From positions 62,001 to 126,000 of the forward strand of contig NZ_BCZK01000010.1 of NCBI RefSeq assembly GCF_001598695.1: 64,000 bases of DNA, in the 5' to 3' direction. The position numbers were made by a program, and so were the translations under genes. The DNA comes from Klebsiella oxytoca NBRC 105695 (GTDB taxonomy: Bacteria; Pseudomonadota; Gammaproteobacteria; Enterobacterales; Enterobacteriaceae). This document shows positions 51,396 through 59,916 of the stretch, piece by piece. The notes beneath the pieces are model-generated. The model saw nothing but the letters and a program-made list of their open reading frames with translations, had not been told where the DNA came from and did no database searches. Position 1 is the first letter of the stretch. Each line of letters opens with the position of its first letter.

Positions 51396-52403
51396 TTATG
51401 CCCGGCTCCGGGCCAGCAGAATAATAATAAACAGTCCGCCGATGCCGGCCGTAATGATCCCGATAGGCAGCTCCTGCGGGGCCAGCAGCGTCCTGCTGAC
51501 AATGTCGCCGCCGCACAGCAGTACAGCTCCCCACAGACCACATAAAGGCAGCAACCGCAGATGCTTAACCCCGGAAAAGTAGCGGCACATATGCGGCACC
51601 ATCAGCCCGATAAAGCCGATCACTCCGGTTAAGGCCACCAGCAGCGATGTCGCCAGCGCGCAGCAGAAAAACACCTCCATTCGCAGGCGGCTGACGTTGA
51701 TGCCCAGCGACTGCGCGGTCTGTTCTCCGGCCAACAGGCCATCCAGCGATCGCCAGCGTAACAGGATAAAAGCGCAGAGAAATAGCAGACTGAATACGGC
51801 ATAAGGTAAATTATCCCACCGCGCCAGGCCTAGGCCGCCCAGCGACCAGAACAGCACTGAACTGGCGGCCCGCTGGTCGCCGGAGAAAATCAAATAGCTG
51901 GTCAGCGCGCCGAATAAAAAGGAGATAGCCAGCCCGCAAATGACTAAATGCTCGGCGCCGCGCTGCTTTTTAAAATGAAACAGCAGCATCACCGCCACCG
52001 CAGAGCAGATCCCGCCGACAAATGCTGACACCGGCAGCGTCAGCCCCCCTAGCCGCTCGCCGAACCGGGTAATCACCAGCACCGCCCCCGCCGATGCCCC
52101 GGAGGAGAGCCCGAACAGAAAAGGATCGGCCAGATCGTTGCGCGTGGTGGTCTGTAAAAGGCCGCCTACCATTGCCAGCACCGCCCCGGTCAGCACCGAC
52201 AGCAGCGTTCGCGGCACGCGCAAATCAATGACGATACGGGCCATCATGTCCGAAACTGGCACATCAAGCAGCCGTAAAGCCCCCAGAACCTGCGTCAGCG
52301 ATAGCGGTACGCTGCCTTTCGCCACGCTGAGCAGCATCAACCCGGCTAACACCGGTAGCGCGCCCCACGCGGCCCAGTAGTAACGATATGGCGTTGAACT
52401 CAT
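51396..52403 (-). CDS. FecCD-family iron-chelate ABC permease
   Basis: A 335-residue inner-membrane permease with about ten helices. The family landmark VPRTLLSVLTGAVLAMVGGLLQTTTRNDLADPFLFGLSSGASAGA is at residues 63-108, and GVIGFIGLMVPHMCRYFSGVKHLRLLP near the C-terminus is the ATPase-contact region. Its start overlaps the binding-protein stop by 4 bp. Third gene of a Fur-regulated ATPase/binding-protein/permease operon. Confidence 0.92.
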   Translation of the reverse strand: MSSTPYRYYWAAWGALPVLAGLMLLSVAKGSVPLSLTQVLGALRLLDVPVSDMMARIVIDLRVPRTLLSVLTGAVLAMVGGLLQTTTRNDLADPFLFGLSSGASAGAVLVITRFGERLGGLTLPVSAFVGGICSAVAVMLLFHFKKQRGAEHLVICGLAISFLFGALTSYLIFSGDQRAASSVLFWSLGGLGLARWDNLPYAVFSLLFLCAFILLRWRSLDGLLAGEQTAQSLGINVSRLRMEVFFCCALATSLLVALTGVIGFIGLMVPHMCRYFSGVKHLRLLPLCGLWGAVLLCGGDIVSRTLLAPQELPIGIITAGIGGLFIIILLARSRA

Positions 52404-53356
52404 TGGTTAGCCGCTGGATACATCGCATGGGCCAGCTTTTCGGCCGCTTTAATATTTGCCGGACCGGGCGTCAATTCAGCATACTGCAGCTTCAGATAAC
52501 GCTGGTGTTTCACCGCCGGGGTCTGCTTCATTAACGGATGATTTTCGAGGAAGCGGCGCAGCGCGTCGGCGCCGCTTCCGGTCTGATAGTCGAGAAGAAT
52601 AATAAAGTCGGGTTCCGCCGTCGCGACGCTTTCCCATGAGGTGGTGCCCCAGCTTATTTCGAGGCCATCCATGACGTTTTGACCTCCGGCCGCTTCGATA
52701 ATAGCGGTCGGCATAGCATAGCGCCCGCTGGTAAAGGGCTTGTCTTCGCCGGAATCATAAACAAACACCTTCAACGGCTGCACGCCCTGCGGCGGCCTGG
52801 GCAGCGCATTGAGCGTTTTTTTCCAGCCGTCGACCAGCGCCTGCGCTTCCCGCTGTTTGCCGAAAATTTTGCCCAGCGTCAGCTCATCGTTATACAGCAG
52901 GTCCATGCTGGCTTTTCGTTTGTCCTTAGCGGTAAACACGCAGCTCTCACTCAGAACAAAGGTCTTGATACCGTATTTAGCCAGCACGGAAGGGGTGACT
53001 TCTCCGCCCACTTTCATGCCGTAATTCCAGCCCGCGAAAAAGAAGTCCGGATTAGCCGCCAGCAGCGTTTCCAGCGAGGGATACTTCGGCGCCAGCTCAG
53101 GAATCGCCCCCATCTGCTGTTTAAATTGCGGCGTCATTTTGTACCATCCGCTAATCCCGGTTAAACCCACGATACGGTCCTGTAAACCGAGAGCAAAAGC
53201 CATTTCAGACATATTTAGATCGTGTATGACCGCCCTTTTCGGCGCCTGGGTAAAGGTTACGGGCGTTCCGCAACTCTCAATGGTGACAGGAAAATCTGCT
53301 GCGTTCGCCGCTGTAATAGAAAAAACCGCCATCATGCCGGCAAGCCATTTATTCAT
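52400..53356 (-). CDS. Periplasmic iron-chelate (siderophore/haem-type) binding protein
   Basis: A 318-residue class III binding protein with signal peptide MNKWLAGMMAVFSITAANA. It begins PVTIESCGTPVTFTQAPKRAVIHDLNMSEMAFALGLQDRIVGLTGISGWY, the pattern of FecB/FhuD/BtuF-like proteins. LETLLAANPDFFFAGWNYGM and FIILLDYQTGSG are further family landmarks. The ligand cannot be read; no TonB-dependent receptor or siderophore synthesis gene is adjacent. Confidence 0.9.
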   Translation of the reverse strand: MNKWLAGMMAVFSITAANAADFPVTIESCGTPVTFTQAPKRAVIHDLNMSEMAFALGLQDRIVGLTGISGWYKMTPQFKQQMGAIPELAPKYPSLETLLAANPDFFFAGWNYGMKVGGEVTPSVLAKYGIKTFVLSESCVFTAKDKRKASMDLLYNDELTLGKIFGKQREAQALVDGWKKTLNALPRPPQGVQPLKVFVYDSGEDKPFTSGRYAMPTAIIEAAGGQNVMDGLEISWGTTSWESVATAEPDFIILLDYQTGSGADALRRFLENHPLMKQTPAVKHQRYLKLQYAELTPGPANIKAAEKLAHAMYPAANQ

Positions 53357-53378
53357 TCTTCGTCATCCTCAAAATTGA

Positions 53379-54188
53379 TTACGCATAGCCTGGAACTTCA
53401 AAAATCCGCAGCGCCTTCCCGGTCTCGGGATGCGGCACGGTAAAGCTGGTTAAGCCGAAGACGGGATAGAGCTGTTCCGAAATAAGGACGCGCTCGGGCA
53501 CATCCCAGGCTGCGGCGCGCCCCTGCGATAAAAGCAAAACCCGGTCGGCAAAGGACTCCACCAGCGAAAGGTCGTGCAATACCGCGACGACCGTGATCCC
53601 CTGGTTTTTAACTAAAGAAAGAAGCTCAACCCGACCCGGGGGATCGAGATGGTTGGTAGGCTCGTCGAGCAACACCAGTTCTGGCGACTGGGCCAGTACC
53701 CGCGCCAGCGCGGCGCGCTGCCTCTCACCGCCGGATAATGCCGATAGCGAGCGCGTTCGCAGCCTCTGTAGTCCCGTATCATTAATCGCCCGGGTCACGA
53801 TGATGTCATGGTCACGACGCGACATCTCCCTGGCGTGGGGGATCCGCCCGAGGGCGACATAATCCTCAAGCGCCAGCCGCATATCCGGGGCATCATTCTG
53901 CGCAAGGACCGCGATCTGCCGGGCACGCTGCTGGCGGGTTAACGCTGAAACCGAGCGGCCATTCAAGCGAATCTCGCCCTCCCGCGTCGTCAGCTGCTGA
54001 TCTATCGCCCGTAATAAGGAGGTTTTGCCGCTGCCGTTAGGCCCAATCACCGCCAGGCACTCTCCTTTTCTGGCGTGGAAATGAATATCCGTAAGAAGCG
54101 CGCCGCCGCCAGGACGCGGTAGCGATGCAATATTGACGCTAAGCACCGCTTCACTGGCCCTACTCCCGTTTGTCAAACGCCTCTCCAT
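53379..54188 (-). CDS. Iron-chelate ABC transporter ATPase (FepC/FhuC-like)
   Basis: A 269-residue ATPase: Walker A VIGPNGSGKTSLLRAI, Q-loop VLAQNDAPDMRLALEDYVALGRIPH, signature ALSGGERQRAALARVLAQ, Walker B LVLLDEPTNHLD and H-loop VAVLHDLSLV. The start at 54188 has an AGAGG site upstream; an ATG at 54239 would put the start very near the Fur box. First gene of the operon. Confidence 0.92.
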   Translation of the reverse strand: MERRLTNGSRASEAVLSVNIASLPRPGGGALLTDIHFHARKGECLAVIGPNGSGKTSLLRAIDQQLTTREGEIRLNGRSVSALTRQQRARQIAVLAQNDAPDMRLALEDYVALGRIPHAREMSRRDHDIIVTRAINDTGLQRLRTRSLSALSGGERQRAALARVLAQSPELVLLDEPTNHLDPPGRVELLSLVKNQGITVVAVLHDLSLVESFADRVLLLSQGRAAAWDVPERVLISEQLYPVFGLTSFTVPHPETGKALRIFEVPGYA

Positions 54189-54257
54189 TAGCCTCTTCTC
54201 CTGCTCTCTGCCGAGCGGCCTGGCAAAATGCGCTCGCAATCAATTATTCTTACCCGC

Positions 54258-54280
54258 ATAGATGATAATCATTATCATTT
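54258..54280. promoter_or_regulatory. Fur box upstream of the iron-chelate ABC operon
   Basis: GATAATCATTATC at 54264-54276 is the exact inner 13 bp of the Fur consensus; 15 of 19 consensus positions match over 54258-54276. It lies about 75 bp upstream of the ATPase start, so iron repression by Fur is expected. Confidence 0.9.
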
Positions 54281-54477
54281 AAAAAGAAAGGTTAATAGTC
54301 ACATATTTTATAATGCTTTATTTGTTATAATATAACATATCAATTATTACCGGGCGTTGGCAACCCGCGATCGATAATACTGCCCGGGAGAGGCGTTAGG
54401 TTCTGGCGGAGTTGTATTCAGGCCGACGCTGTGTTCTATTGCCAGCCCACTCGGCGGTTTTGAAAGGAAAGTTCAGG

Positions 54478-54771
54478 ATGAAAACGGTAGAGTTTTTGCT
54501 TTATACCCTTAAACCCGGTACCGGGAATGATTTTCACCGCATAATGCAGGAGCAAAGCGCCCCCCGCCATCGCGCCGCCGGGATGGATATCGTCTCCTTT
54601 GGCAATTCGGTGGAAGACAACGACGCTTATTACCTGATTCGGGCTTATGACGACCTGGCGCATTTAAACGCTTCCCAGGAGCGCTTTTACAGTAGCCCTG
54701 CGTGGCGCGAAGGCCCACGTCAGGCCATCATCGACATGATTGCCGTAAGCGTAAAATCGGTTATGGTTTAA
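54478..54771 (+). CDS. NIPSNAP/dimeric alpha-beta-barrel family small protein
   Basis: A 97-residue protein: MKTVEFLLYTLKPGTGNDFHRIMQEQSAPRHRAAGMDIVSFGNSVEDNDAYYLIRAYDDLAHLNASQERFYSSPAWREGP. The alternating beta-alpha-beta pattern and the F-Y-S-S-P-A-W-R-E-G segment fit the NIPSNAP/dimeric alpha-beta-barrel group. AAAGGAAAG precedes the ATG at 54478. It is divergent from the iron-transport operon and could share its Fur-controlled region. Activity unknown. Confidence 0.8.
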   Translation: MKTVEFLLYTLKPGTGNDFHRIMQEQSAPRHRAAGMDIVSFGNSVEDNDAYYLIRAYDDLAHLNASQERFYSSPAWREGPRQAIIDMIAVSVKSVMV

Positions 54772-54913
54772 GCGCCAGCGCGGTTGATGGCCTGCGAAAC
54801 GGCTGACCGGCACAGGGGCAGACGCGGGCCGACAAGTAAAGGGCTTTGTTGCTGTCGGAGAAGGTGACGGTTCTCAGTCAATGCGGAGACCGCCCCTGAT
54901 CCTGTCGCTGAAT

Positions 54914-55735
54914 TTAGATCTGATTGAGCGAGGCAAGAAAGCCCTGCGGCGTATTGTCACCCAGTTTCTTTTGCGCCCGTCCCTGGTTCCACAGCGTGCA
55001 CAGCCGCTGCAGCGTTGCGTCAGGCTCATCCAGCGCCGGGATAATATTGGCCAATCGTTCGCTAAGCTGTACCGCCCCGCACTCCTCCGCGATCACCGTT
55101 GTGCATGAAAAATCCGCGCGTATCGGTTCGAAGCCCTTATGAGCATAAGTCTCAAGACATTGTATCTGCGCCGGACAGGCTTCCAGCGCCTGGTTCAGCC
55201 AGCTATCCACCAGCGCGGGCGAAATGCCGGAATAGATACGACCAAAGCACCAGCCGCTGATCGGCTCCTGCGCCCACAGCAGATGATGCTCGCCGCCATC
55301 GTCCATCGACAGCGCGAGCTGCCGGTAATGCAGCATCAGAGTATCCGGCCTCATTCCCGCTTTTAACGCTTTCTTTCCCTGCGGCGCGGCGTTTTTTCGC
55401 CCTTCATGGGCCGGGCGAAGATAGCGGTTTAGCGTGGCCCGTGAAAGGGTGATACCCAGCCCTTCATTCACCATAAACAGCAGCTCGTCCAGCGGCGCAC
55501 GCAGTATATCGCGCAGGGCGTTAATCAACGCCTCCTGCTCTTGTCTCAACACTTTGTGTATCAGATGTGGCGTGGTGTGATTATCTGAAATCTGGCTGCG
55601 GTTGCGCCAGCGACGAACCGTAGTGATTGATATACCCAGTTCCTGCGCCAGTTCGCGGTCGCTTTTCGTCGACTCCTGGAGATATTTTCGCGTTCTTGGG
55701 GTGGTGGTGGCGTTGGCATGCAGCTTGATTTCCAT
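54914..55735 (-). CDS. Catalytically dead IS481-type transposase, probably domesticated as a DNA-binding regulator
   Basis: A 273-residue protein aligned by eye with IS481-family transposases over its whole length. The N-terminus MEIKLHANATTTPRTRKYLQESTKSDRELAQELGISITTVRRWRNR is the IS481 helix-turn-helix, followed by the second helical domain (RAPLDELLFMVNEGLGITLSRATLNRYL). In the catalytic domain the expected Asp residues are gone: the first is in a segment reading LHYRQLAL, and the second in LETYAHKGF where T-D-N-G would stand. The third acidic residue also has no counterpart. The C-terminal GDNTPQGFL still mirrors the transposase end. The frame is intact, with no inverted repeats around it, and it is divergent from the PTS/asparaginase operon. 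A regulator role is the best explanation. Confidence 0.8.
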   Translation of the reverse strand: MEIKLHANATTTPRTRKYLQESTKSDRELAQELGISITTVRRWRNRSQISDNHTTPHLIHKVLRQEQEALINALRDILRAPLDELLFMVNEGLGITLSRATLNRYLRPAHEGRKNAAPQGKKALKAGMRPDTLMLHYRQLALSMDDGGEHHLLWAQEPISGWCFGRIYSGISPALVDSWLNQALEACPAQIQCLETYAHKGFEPIRADFSCTTVIAEECGAVQLSERLANIIPALDEPDATLQRLCTLWNQGRAQKKLGDNTPQGFLASLNQI

Positions 55736-55796
55736 ACAATCCTCGACGGAAAATATAACTAATCATATGAGATATATATAGTTACAGAGAAGACAT

Positions 55797-55812
55797 TGTG
55801 AACCGCTTCACC
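55797..55812. promoter_or_regulatory. CRP-like site upstream of the EIIC-glycosylasparaginase operon
   Basis: TGTGA (55797-55801), six bases, TCACC (55808-55812): nine of ten consensus core positions. It lies about 80 bp before the EIIC start in the divergent region shared with the transposase-derived gene. Nearby, TAACTA and TAGTTA form a small inverted repeat (about 55756-55784). Confidence 0.6.
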
Positions 55813-55889
55813 TTTCAGCCCACCGCTTTCTCGCATAATCCGCCATAGATAACACACACAGCCCCTGTCGATCATGTACGGAGTTCACA

Positions 55890-57209
55890 ATGAACAATGT
55901 TCTGGGATTTCTTGAAGCCAAACTGATGCCTCTGGCGGCGAAAACTGCCCAGCAGCGTCATCTCGGCGCTATTCGTGGCGCCTATGTTTCATTCATGCCT
56001 TTTATTATTGTCGGTTCAATTCTGCTGGTGATCTCGTCGTTTCCTAATCAGAGCTATCAGCAGTTTATGGCCAGCACCTTCGGCGCCAGCTGGAGTGCGA
56101 TAATTGAAATCCCGTTCAATGCGGTATTTTCCACGATGTCGCTGTTTATCAGCTTCCTGGTGGCCTACCGCCTGGCGGAGCACTACGGGGATGACCGTAT
56201 CTCCTGCGGCATCCTGTCGCTGGTGGGATTTTTGATCCTCACCCCCTTTATTAAAGTCGCTGAAAACGGCGGTATCACGGTGATCCCCGTTGAATGGATC
56301 GGTACCAAAGGTTTGTTCGTCGCCATGATCGGTTCGCTGCTGTGGACCGAACTCTTCTGCTGGTTAAAGCGCAAGAAGCTGGTGATTAAGATGCCTGACG
56401 GGGTTCCACCCGCCGTGCAGGAGTCTTTCGCCGCCCTGATCCCGGCCCTGCTGGTGATGATTCTGATCCTGGCGATTCGCATCGGGTTTGAACACACGCA
56501 CTACGTCACTATTCACCAGTTCATTTATGAGGTCGTCGCCTCGCCGGTTCGCCATTACGGTACCTCCTATTTCGGCGCGCTGATGACCGTATTCAGCATC
56601 ACTATTCTGTGGTCCGTCGGCATCAACTCCGGTTCAATGATCAACGGCATTATTCGTCCTTTGTGGATGGAAAATCAGACCGATAACATCGCCGCGATTC
56701 AGGCCGGCGTGACCCCGCCGCACATTATCACCGAGCAGTTCTTCGATATGATCTGGATGGGCGGCGCGGGCGCAACGCTGTCGCTGGTGATCGCCATGCT
56801 GATTTTCGCCCGCAGTAAAAATATGCGCGAGGTCGCCCGCCTCGGGGCCGGCGCTTCCATCTTTAATATCAACGAACCCATCCTCTTCGGCCTGCCGGTG
56901 ATCATGAACCCGATCATGCTGATCCCCTTTAACCTCGTGCCGCTGGTGCTGGTCACGGTGCAGTACGCGGCGATGAAAATCGGCGCGGTGGCCGTCACCA
57001 CCGGGGTGTTTATTCCCTGGACGCTGCCGCCGGTGATCAGCGGGTTTATCGTGACCGGACATCTTAGCGGCAGCGTAATGCAGATCCTCAATTTGCTGAT
57101 TGGCGCCATGCTGTACCTGCCTTTCATGCGTATCGTCGATAAGCAGTATCGCGCGGCGGAGACAACCTCCCGTACCGAAACGGACAACACGCTTGCTAAA
57201 CAGGAGTAA
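55890..57209 (+). CDS. Cellobiose/chitobiose-type PTS permease EIIC
   Basis: A 439-residue polytopic EIIC of the lactose/cellobiose family. MNNVLGFLEAKLMPLAAKTAQQRHLGAIRGAYVSFMPFIIVGSILLV is the typical N-terminus. NSGSMINGIIRPLWMENQ and GAGASIFNINEPILFGLPVIMNPIMLIPFNLVPLV are the substrate-site landmarks. No EIIA or EIIB is encoded nearby, so it must use components from another locus. It is the first gene of an operon with a glycosylasparaginase and an aminopeptidase. Confidence 0.92.
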   Translation: MNNVLGFLEAKLMPLAAKTAQQRHLGAIRGAYVSFMPFIIVGSILLVISSFPNQSYQQFMASTFGASWSAIIEIPFNAVFSTMSLFISFLVAYRLAEHYGDDRISCGILSLVGFLILTPFIKVAENGGITVIPVEWIGTKGLFVAMIGSLLWTELFCWLKRKKLVIKMPDGVPPAVQESFAALIPALLVMILILAIRIGFEHTHYVTIHQFIYEVVASPVRHYGTSYFGALMTVFSITILWSVGINSGSMINGIIRPLWMENQTDNIAAIQAGVTPPHIITEQFFDMIWMGGAGATLSLVIAMLIFARSKNMREVARLGAGASIFNINEPILFGLPVIMNPIMLIPFNLVPLVLVTVQYAAMKIGAVAVTTGVFIPWTLPPVISGFIVTGHLSGSVMQILNLLIGAMLYLPFMRIVDKQYRAAETTSRTETDNTLAKQE

Positions 57210-57213
57210 ACCA

Positions 57214-58167
57214 ATGTGGGGAATGATTGCCACCTGGCGAATGGCGCTGGAAGGGGTAACGGAAGCCGCGACGGCGCTGGCAGCCGGCGCTGATACCGCC
57301 AGCGCCGTGGTCGATGCGGTGGCGGCGGTAGAAGATTTTCCGCTCTACAAATCGGTAGGCTACGGCGGGCTGCCGACGGAAAACGGCGAGGTTGAGCTGG
57401 ATGCCGCCTTTATGCATGGCGATACCCTCGCCTTCGGTGCGGTCGGCAACCTGGTGGATATTGCCAACCCGGTCAAAGTGGCCCACGCTCTCAGCCGCCA
57501 GCGCTATAACAGTCTGCTGGTTGGCCAGGGCGCCAGAGAGTGGGCCATCAGTCAGGGATTCGCCGCCAAATCCATGCTGACCGAGCGGGCCATGCAGCAC
57601 TACCGGAAACGCTGTCGCGAAACGCTGGATAAAGGCCTAAGCCCTTACGACGGCCACGATACCGTGGGCATTATCGGCCTCGACAAACAGGGCTCCATGA
57701 GCGTTGCCACCTCGACCAGCGGCCTGTTTATGAAAAAGCGCGGGCGGCTCGGTGATTCTCCGATTATCGGCTCGGGTTTCTACTGCGACAGCGAAATCGG
57801 CGCCGCTACGGCGACCGGCGTCGGTGAAGATCTGATGAAAGGCTGTACCAGCTACGAGATTGTCCGGCGAATGGCTCAGGGCATGACGCCGCAGGAGGCG
57901 GCGGACTCGGTAGTCTGCGAGCTGGAAGACAAACTGATGTCGCGCTTTGGCCGTGCGGGCGATCTCTCGGTGGTGTGCATGAACCGCGGCGGCGAATTCG
58001 GCGCGGCCACCAATATAAAAACCTTCTCCTTTGTTGTCGCCACCGCGACGCAGCCGCTCACCGTATTCTGCGCCGAACGCGTGCAGGAGAAAACCCATTA
58101 CCGTCCGGTGGACGACGAATGGATGCAGGCCTATGCCGCACGCATTCGCGCCCCCATCGAGGAGTAA
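57214..58167 (+). CDS. Glycosylasparaginase-like Ntn hydrolase (N4-GlcNAc-asparaginase/isoaspartyl peptidase family)
   Basis: A 317-residue N-terminal-nucleophile hydrolase made as one chain and expected to self-cleave before Thr150 in YDGHDTVGIIGL. SVGYGGLPTENGEVELDAAFMHGDTLAFGAVGNLVDIANPVKVA resembles lysosomal and bacterial glycosylasparaginases more than the IaaA type. GRLGDSPIIGSGFYCDSEIGAATATGVGED is the substrate-binding region. No signal peptide, so it is cytosolic. Glycosylasparaginases cleave the sugar-Asn amide bond. The start at 57214 is 4 bp after the EIIC stop; tight linkage suggests that the PTS imports the substrate. Confidence 0.88.
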   Translation: MWGMIATWRMALEGVTEAATALAAGADTASAVVDAVAAVEDFPLYKSVGYGGLPTENGEVELDAAFMHGDTLAFGAVGNLVDIANPVKVAHALSRQRYNSLLVGQGAREWAISQGFAAKSMLTERAMQHYRKRCRETLDKGLSPYDGHDTVGIIGLDKQGSMSVATSTSGLFMKKRGRLGDSPIIGSGFYCDSEIGAATATGVGEDLMKGCTSYEIVRRMAQGMTPQEAADSVVCELEDKLMSRFGRAGDLSVVCMNRGGEFGAATNIKTFSFVVATATQPLTVFCAERVQEKTHYRPVDDEWMQAYAARIRAPIEE

Positions 58168-58169
58168 CC

Positions 58170-59627
58170 ATGCTGGATTATCGCTTAATCAATCAACTGG
58201 ATAGCGACTGTAACGGCGCGCACCTGGTGACCTGGCCGGGCAGCACGCTGTTAAAACAGGCCCCGCTCAACGACAGCACTCTGCTCACAGAAATGGCGGC
58301 GCAGGCCGCCCGCGGCGAGGTGGCTGACACCCGCTTCGGCTGTTCGCCCTTCGCGCGCATCACTCTTATCCCGCAGGCGCACTGGCAGGATGCGCTTAAC
58401 GACGGGCTGAGCGAGGCGCTGCGGCCGCTATGTAAACAGCCGGTGAGCGAATCGCTTATCCTTGATTGTTCGCTGGGAAAGACCGCCGGCGCGTTAACCA
58501 AAGCGCTGCGCGAACTATTTAATCTCGACTGGCAGCTTGCTGATTTAGGTCTGCATCAGAATACAGCCGTCAGGCCACGCCTGCGTCAGCTGGTCCTCTA
58601 CGCCTTACCTGAACAGCGGTCGACGCTGGATGCCCTCGCCCATCGTCAACGGGCCACGGCGCACGGTATGCTCGCCGCGCGGCGGCTGGCGGATCTGCCT
58701 TCGGAGCAGTGTACGCCGCAATACGTGGTGGAAGAAGCCCGTCGTCTGTGCGCCGATATTCCTGCTCTGCGCTGCGAAGTTCTCGATGAAAAAGCGATTG
58801 TCGATCAGGGGCTCGGCCTGCTGCATGCGGTGGGTAAAGGTTCCGAACGCCCGCCGCGCCTGCTGGCGATTCATTATGAGGGCGTCAGCGAGGGCCCGGT
58901 TCGCTGCTACGTCGGTAAAGGCATCACCTTTGATACCGGCGGGCTGTGGCTTAAGGAAGGCTCAGGAATGTACACCATGAAGTACGATATGTGCGGTGCT
59001 GCCAACGTTCTCGGCCTGATGCTGAGCATCGCCGAGCTGGCGCTACCGGTGCGGGTAATGGGGGTACTGGCGCTGGCGGAAAACGCGATTGGTCCCGGCG
59101 CCATGCAGCCGGGCAGCGTCGCCCGGGCCTGCAATGGCCTGACGGTAGAGATCAATAATACCGATGCCGAGGGCCGTCTGGTGCTTTCCGACGCCATTGC
59201 CTGGGCCAGCCAGCGGTATCCGCAGGCGCGCTATATTATTGATATTGCGACCCTCACCGGCGCGGTGGTTAAGGCGCTGGGCTATGATTTGAGCGGTTTG
59301 ATGACCCAAAGCGACACGCTACGAGCGGCGTTGACCGAGGCGGGGTTAAAGAGCGGAGATGAGGTCTGGTCACTGCCGCTGGATAGCAGGCTGAAGAAAC
59401 AGACCGCAAGCGCAATCGCCGACCTGTGCAACACGCCGGGCAATAACGCAGCGATCAGCGCTTCGGCTGCCTGGCTTTTGCAGCATTTCTGTCCGCCGGA
59501 GATCCCGTGGGCCCATCTGGACGTCAGCGGTACAGCGCTGTGGCGAGAAGGTGGTAAAAGCGTCGCTTCCGGTCGGCCTGTTCCGCTGCTGGTGCAGCAT
59601 CTGCTCGACGATATCGGAGAGAGTTAA
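58170..59627 (+). CDS. M17 leucyl aminopeptidase-family protease
   Basis: A 485-residue two-metal aminopeptidase. YVGKGITFDTGGLWLKEG and MKYDMCGAANVLG give metal-binding Lys and Asp residues, and NNTDAEGRLVLSDAIAWA is the M17 signature. LADLPSEQCTPQYV introduces the catalytic domain. The N-terminal 160 residues are divergent from PepA. Its ATG at 58170 overlaps nothing but follows the asparaginase stop by 2 bp. It probably trims peptides or amino-acid conjugates linked to the asparaginase substrate. Confidence 0.91.
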   Translation: MLDYRLINQLDSDCNGAHLVTWPGSTLLKQAPLNDSTLLTEMAAQAARGEVADTRFGCSPFARITLIPQAHWQDALNDGLSEALRPLCKQPVSESLILDCSLGKTAGALTKALRELFNLDWQLADLGLHQNTAVRPRLRQLVLYALPEQRSTLDALAHRQRATAHGMLAARRLADLPSEQCTPQYVVEEARRLCADIPALRCEVLDEKAIVDQGLGLLHAVGKGSERPPRLLAIHYEGVSEGPVRCYVGKGITFDTGGLWLKEGSGMYTMKYDMCGAANVLGLMLSIAELALPVRVMGVLALAENAIGPGAMQPGSVARACNGLTVEINNTDAEGRLVLSDAIAWASQRYPQARYIIDIATLTGAVVKALGYDLSGLMTQSDTLRAALTEAGLKSGDEVWSLPLDSRLKKQTASAIADLCNTPGNNAAISASAAWLLQHFCPPEIPWAHLDVSGTALWREGGKSVASGRPVPLLVQHLLDDIGES

Positions 59628-59632
59628 CCCCT

Positions 59633-59883
59633 CCCCGGAGGCGATGCTGCGCATCTGTCCGGGCTACGTGTTCTCAGCAGTCAGCGATCCTGTAGCCCGG
59701 CTAAGCGCAGCGCGAGCCGGGAAGAAGCCGCAGCAATACCACGTCTCCGCACATTCCCCGGGTTGCGGGTTACCAGCAGCCTGCGGGCCGGTAGCCCGGG
59801 CAGGCGCTTTGCGCCGCCCCCGGGAAAAGAGCGCAGAGTGGCAGAATTTCCCGGAGGCGATGCTGCGCATCTGCCCGGGCTGC
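59633..59883. repeat. Cluster of REP-like palindromic repeats
   Basis: Four GC-rich imperfect palindromes lie between the aminopeptidase and MFS genes. Units at 59633-59667 and 59848-59883 are nearly identical copies in the same orientation (core GGAGGCGATGCTGCGCATCTG, flanked by CCCGG and CCGGGCT). Units at 59692-59722 and 59791-59827 are GTAGCCCGG-type elements with a GCGC-rich centre and GCCGGGAA or CCCGGGAAAA ends. This is the style of enterobacterial REP/BIME elements. Confidence 0.75.
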
Positions 59884-59916
59884 AAAATCCGCAGGCTCCC
59901 TGGCCCGGGAAAGGCC

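Noticed and set aside
54914-55735. Intact mobile IS481 element
   Set aside because: Catalytic acidic residues are missing and no terminal inverted repeats or target duplications were found around the gene.
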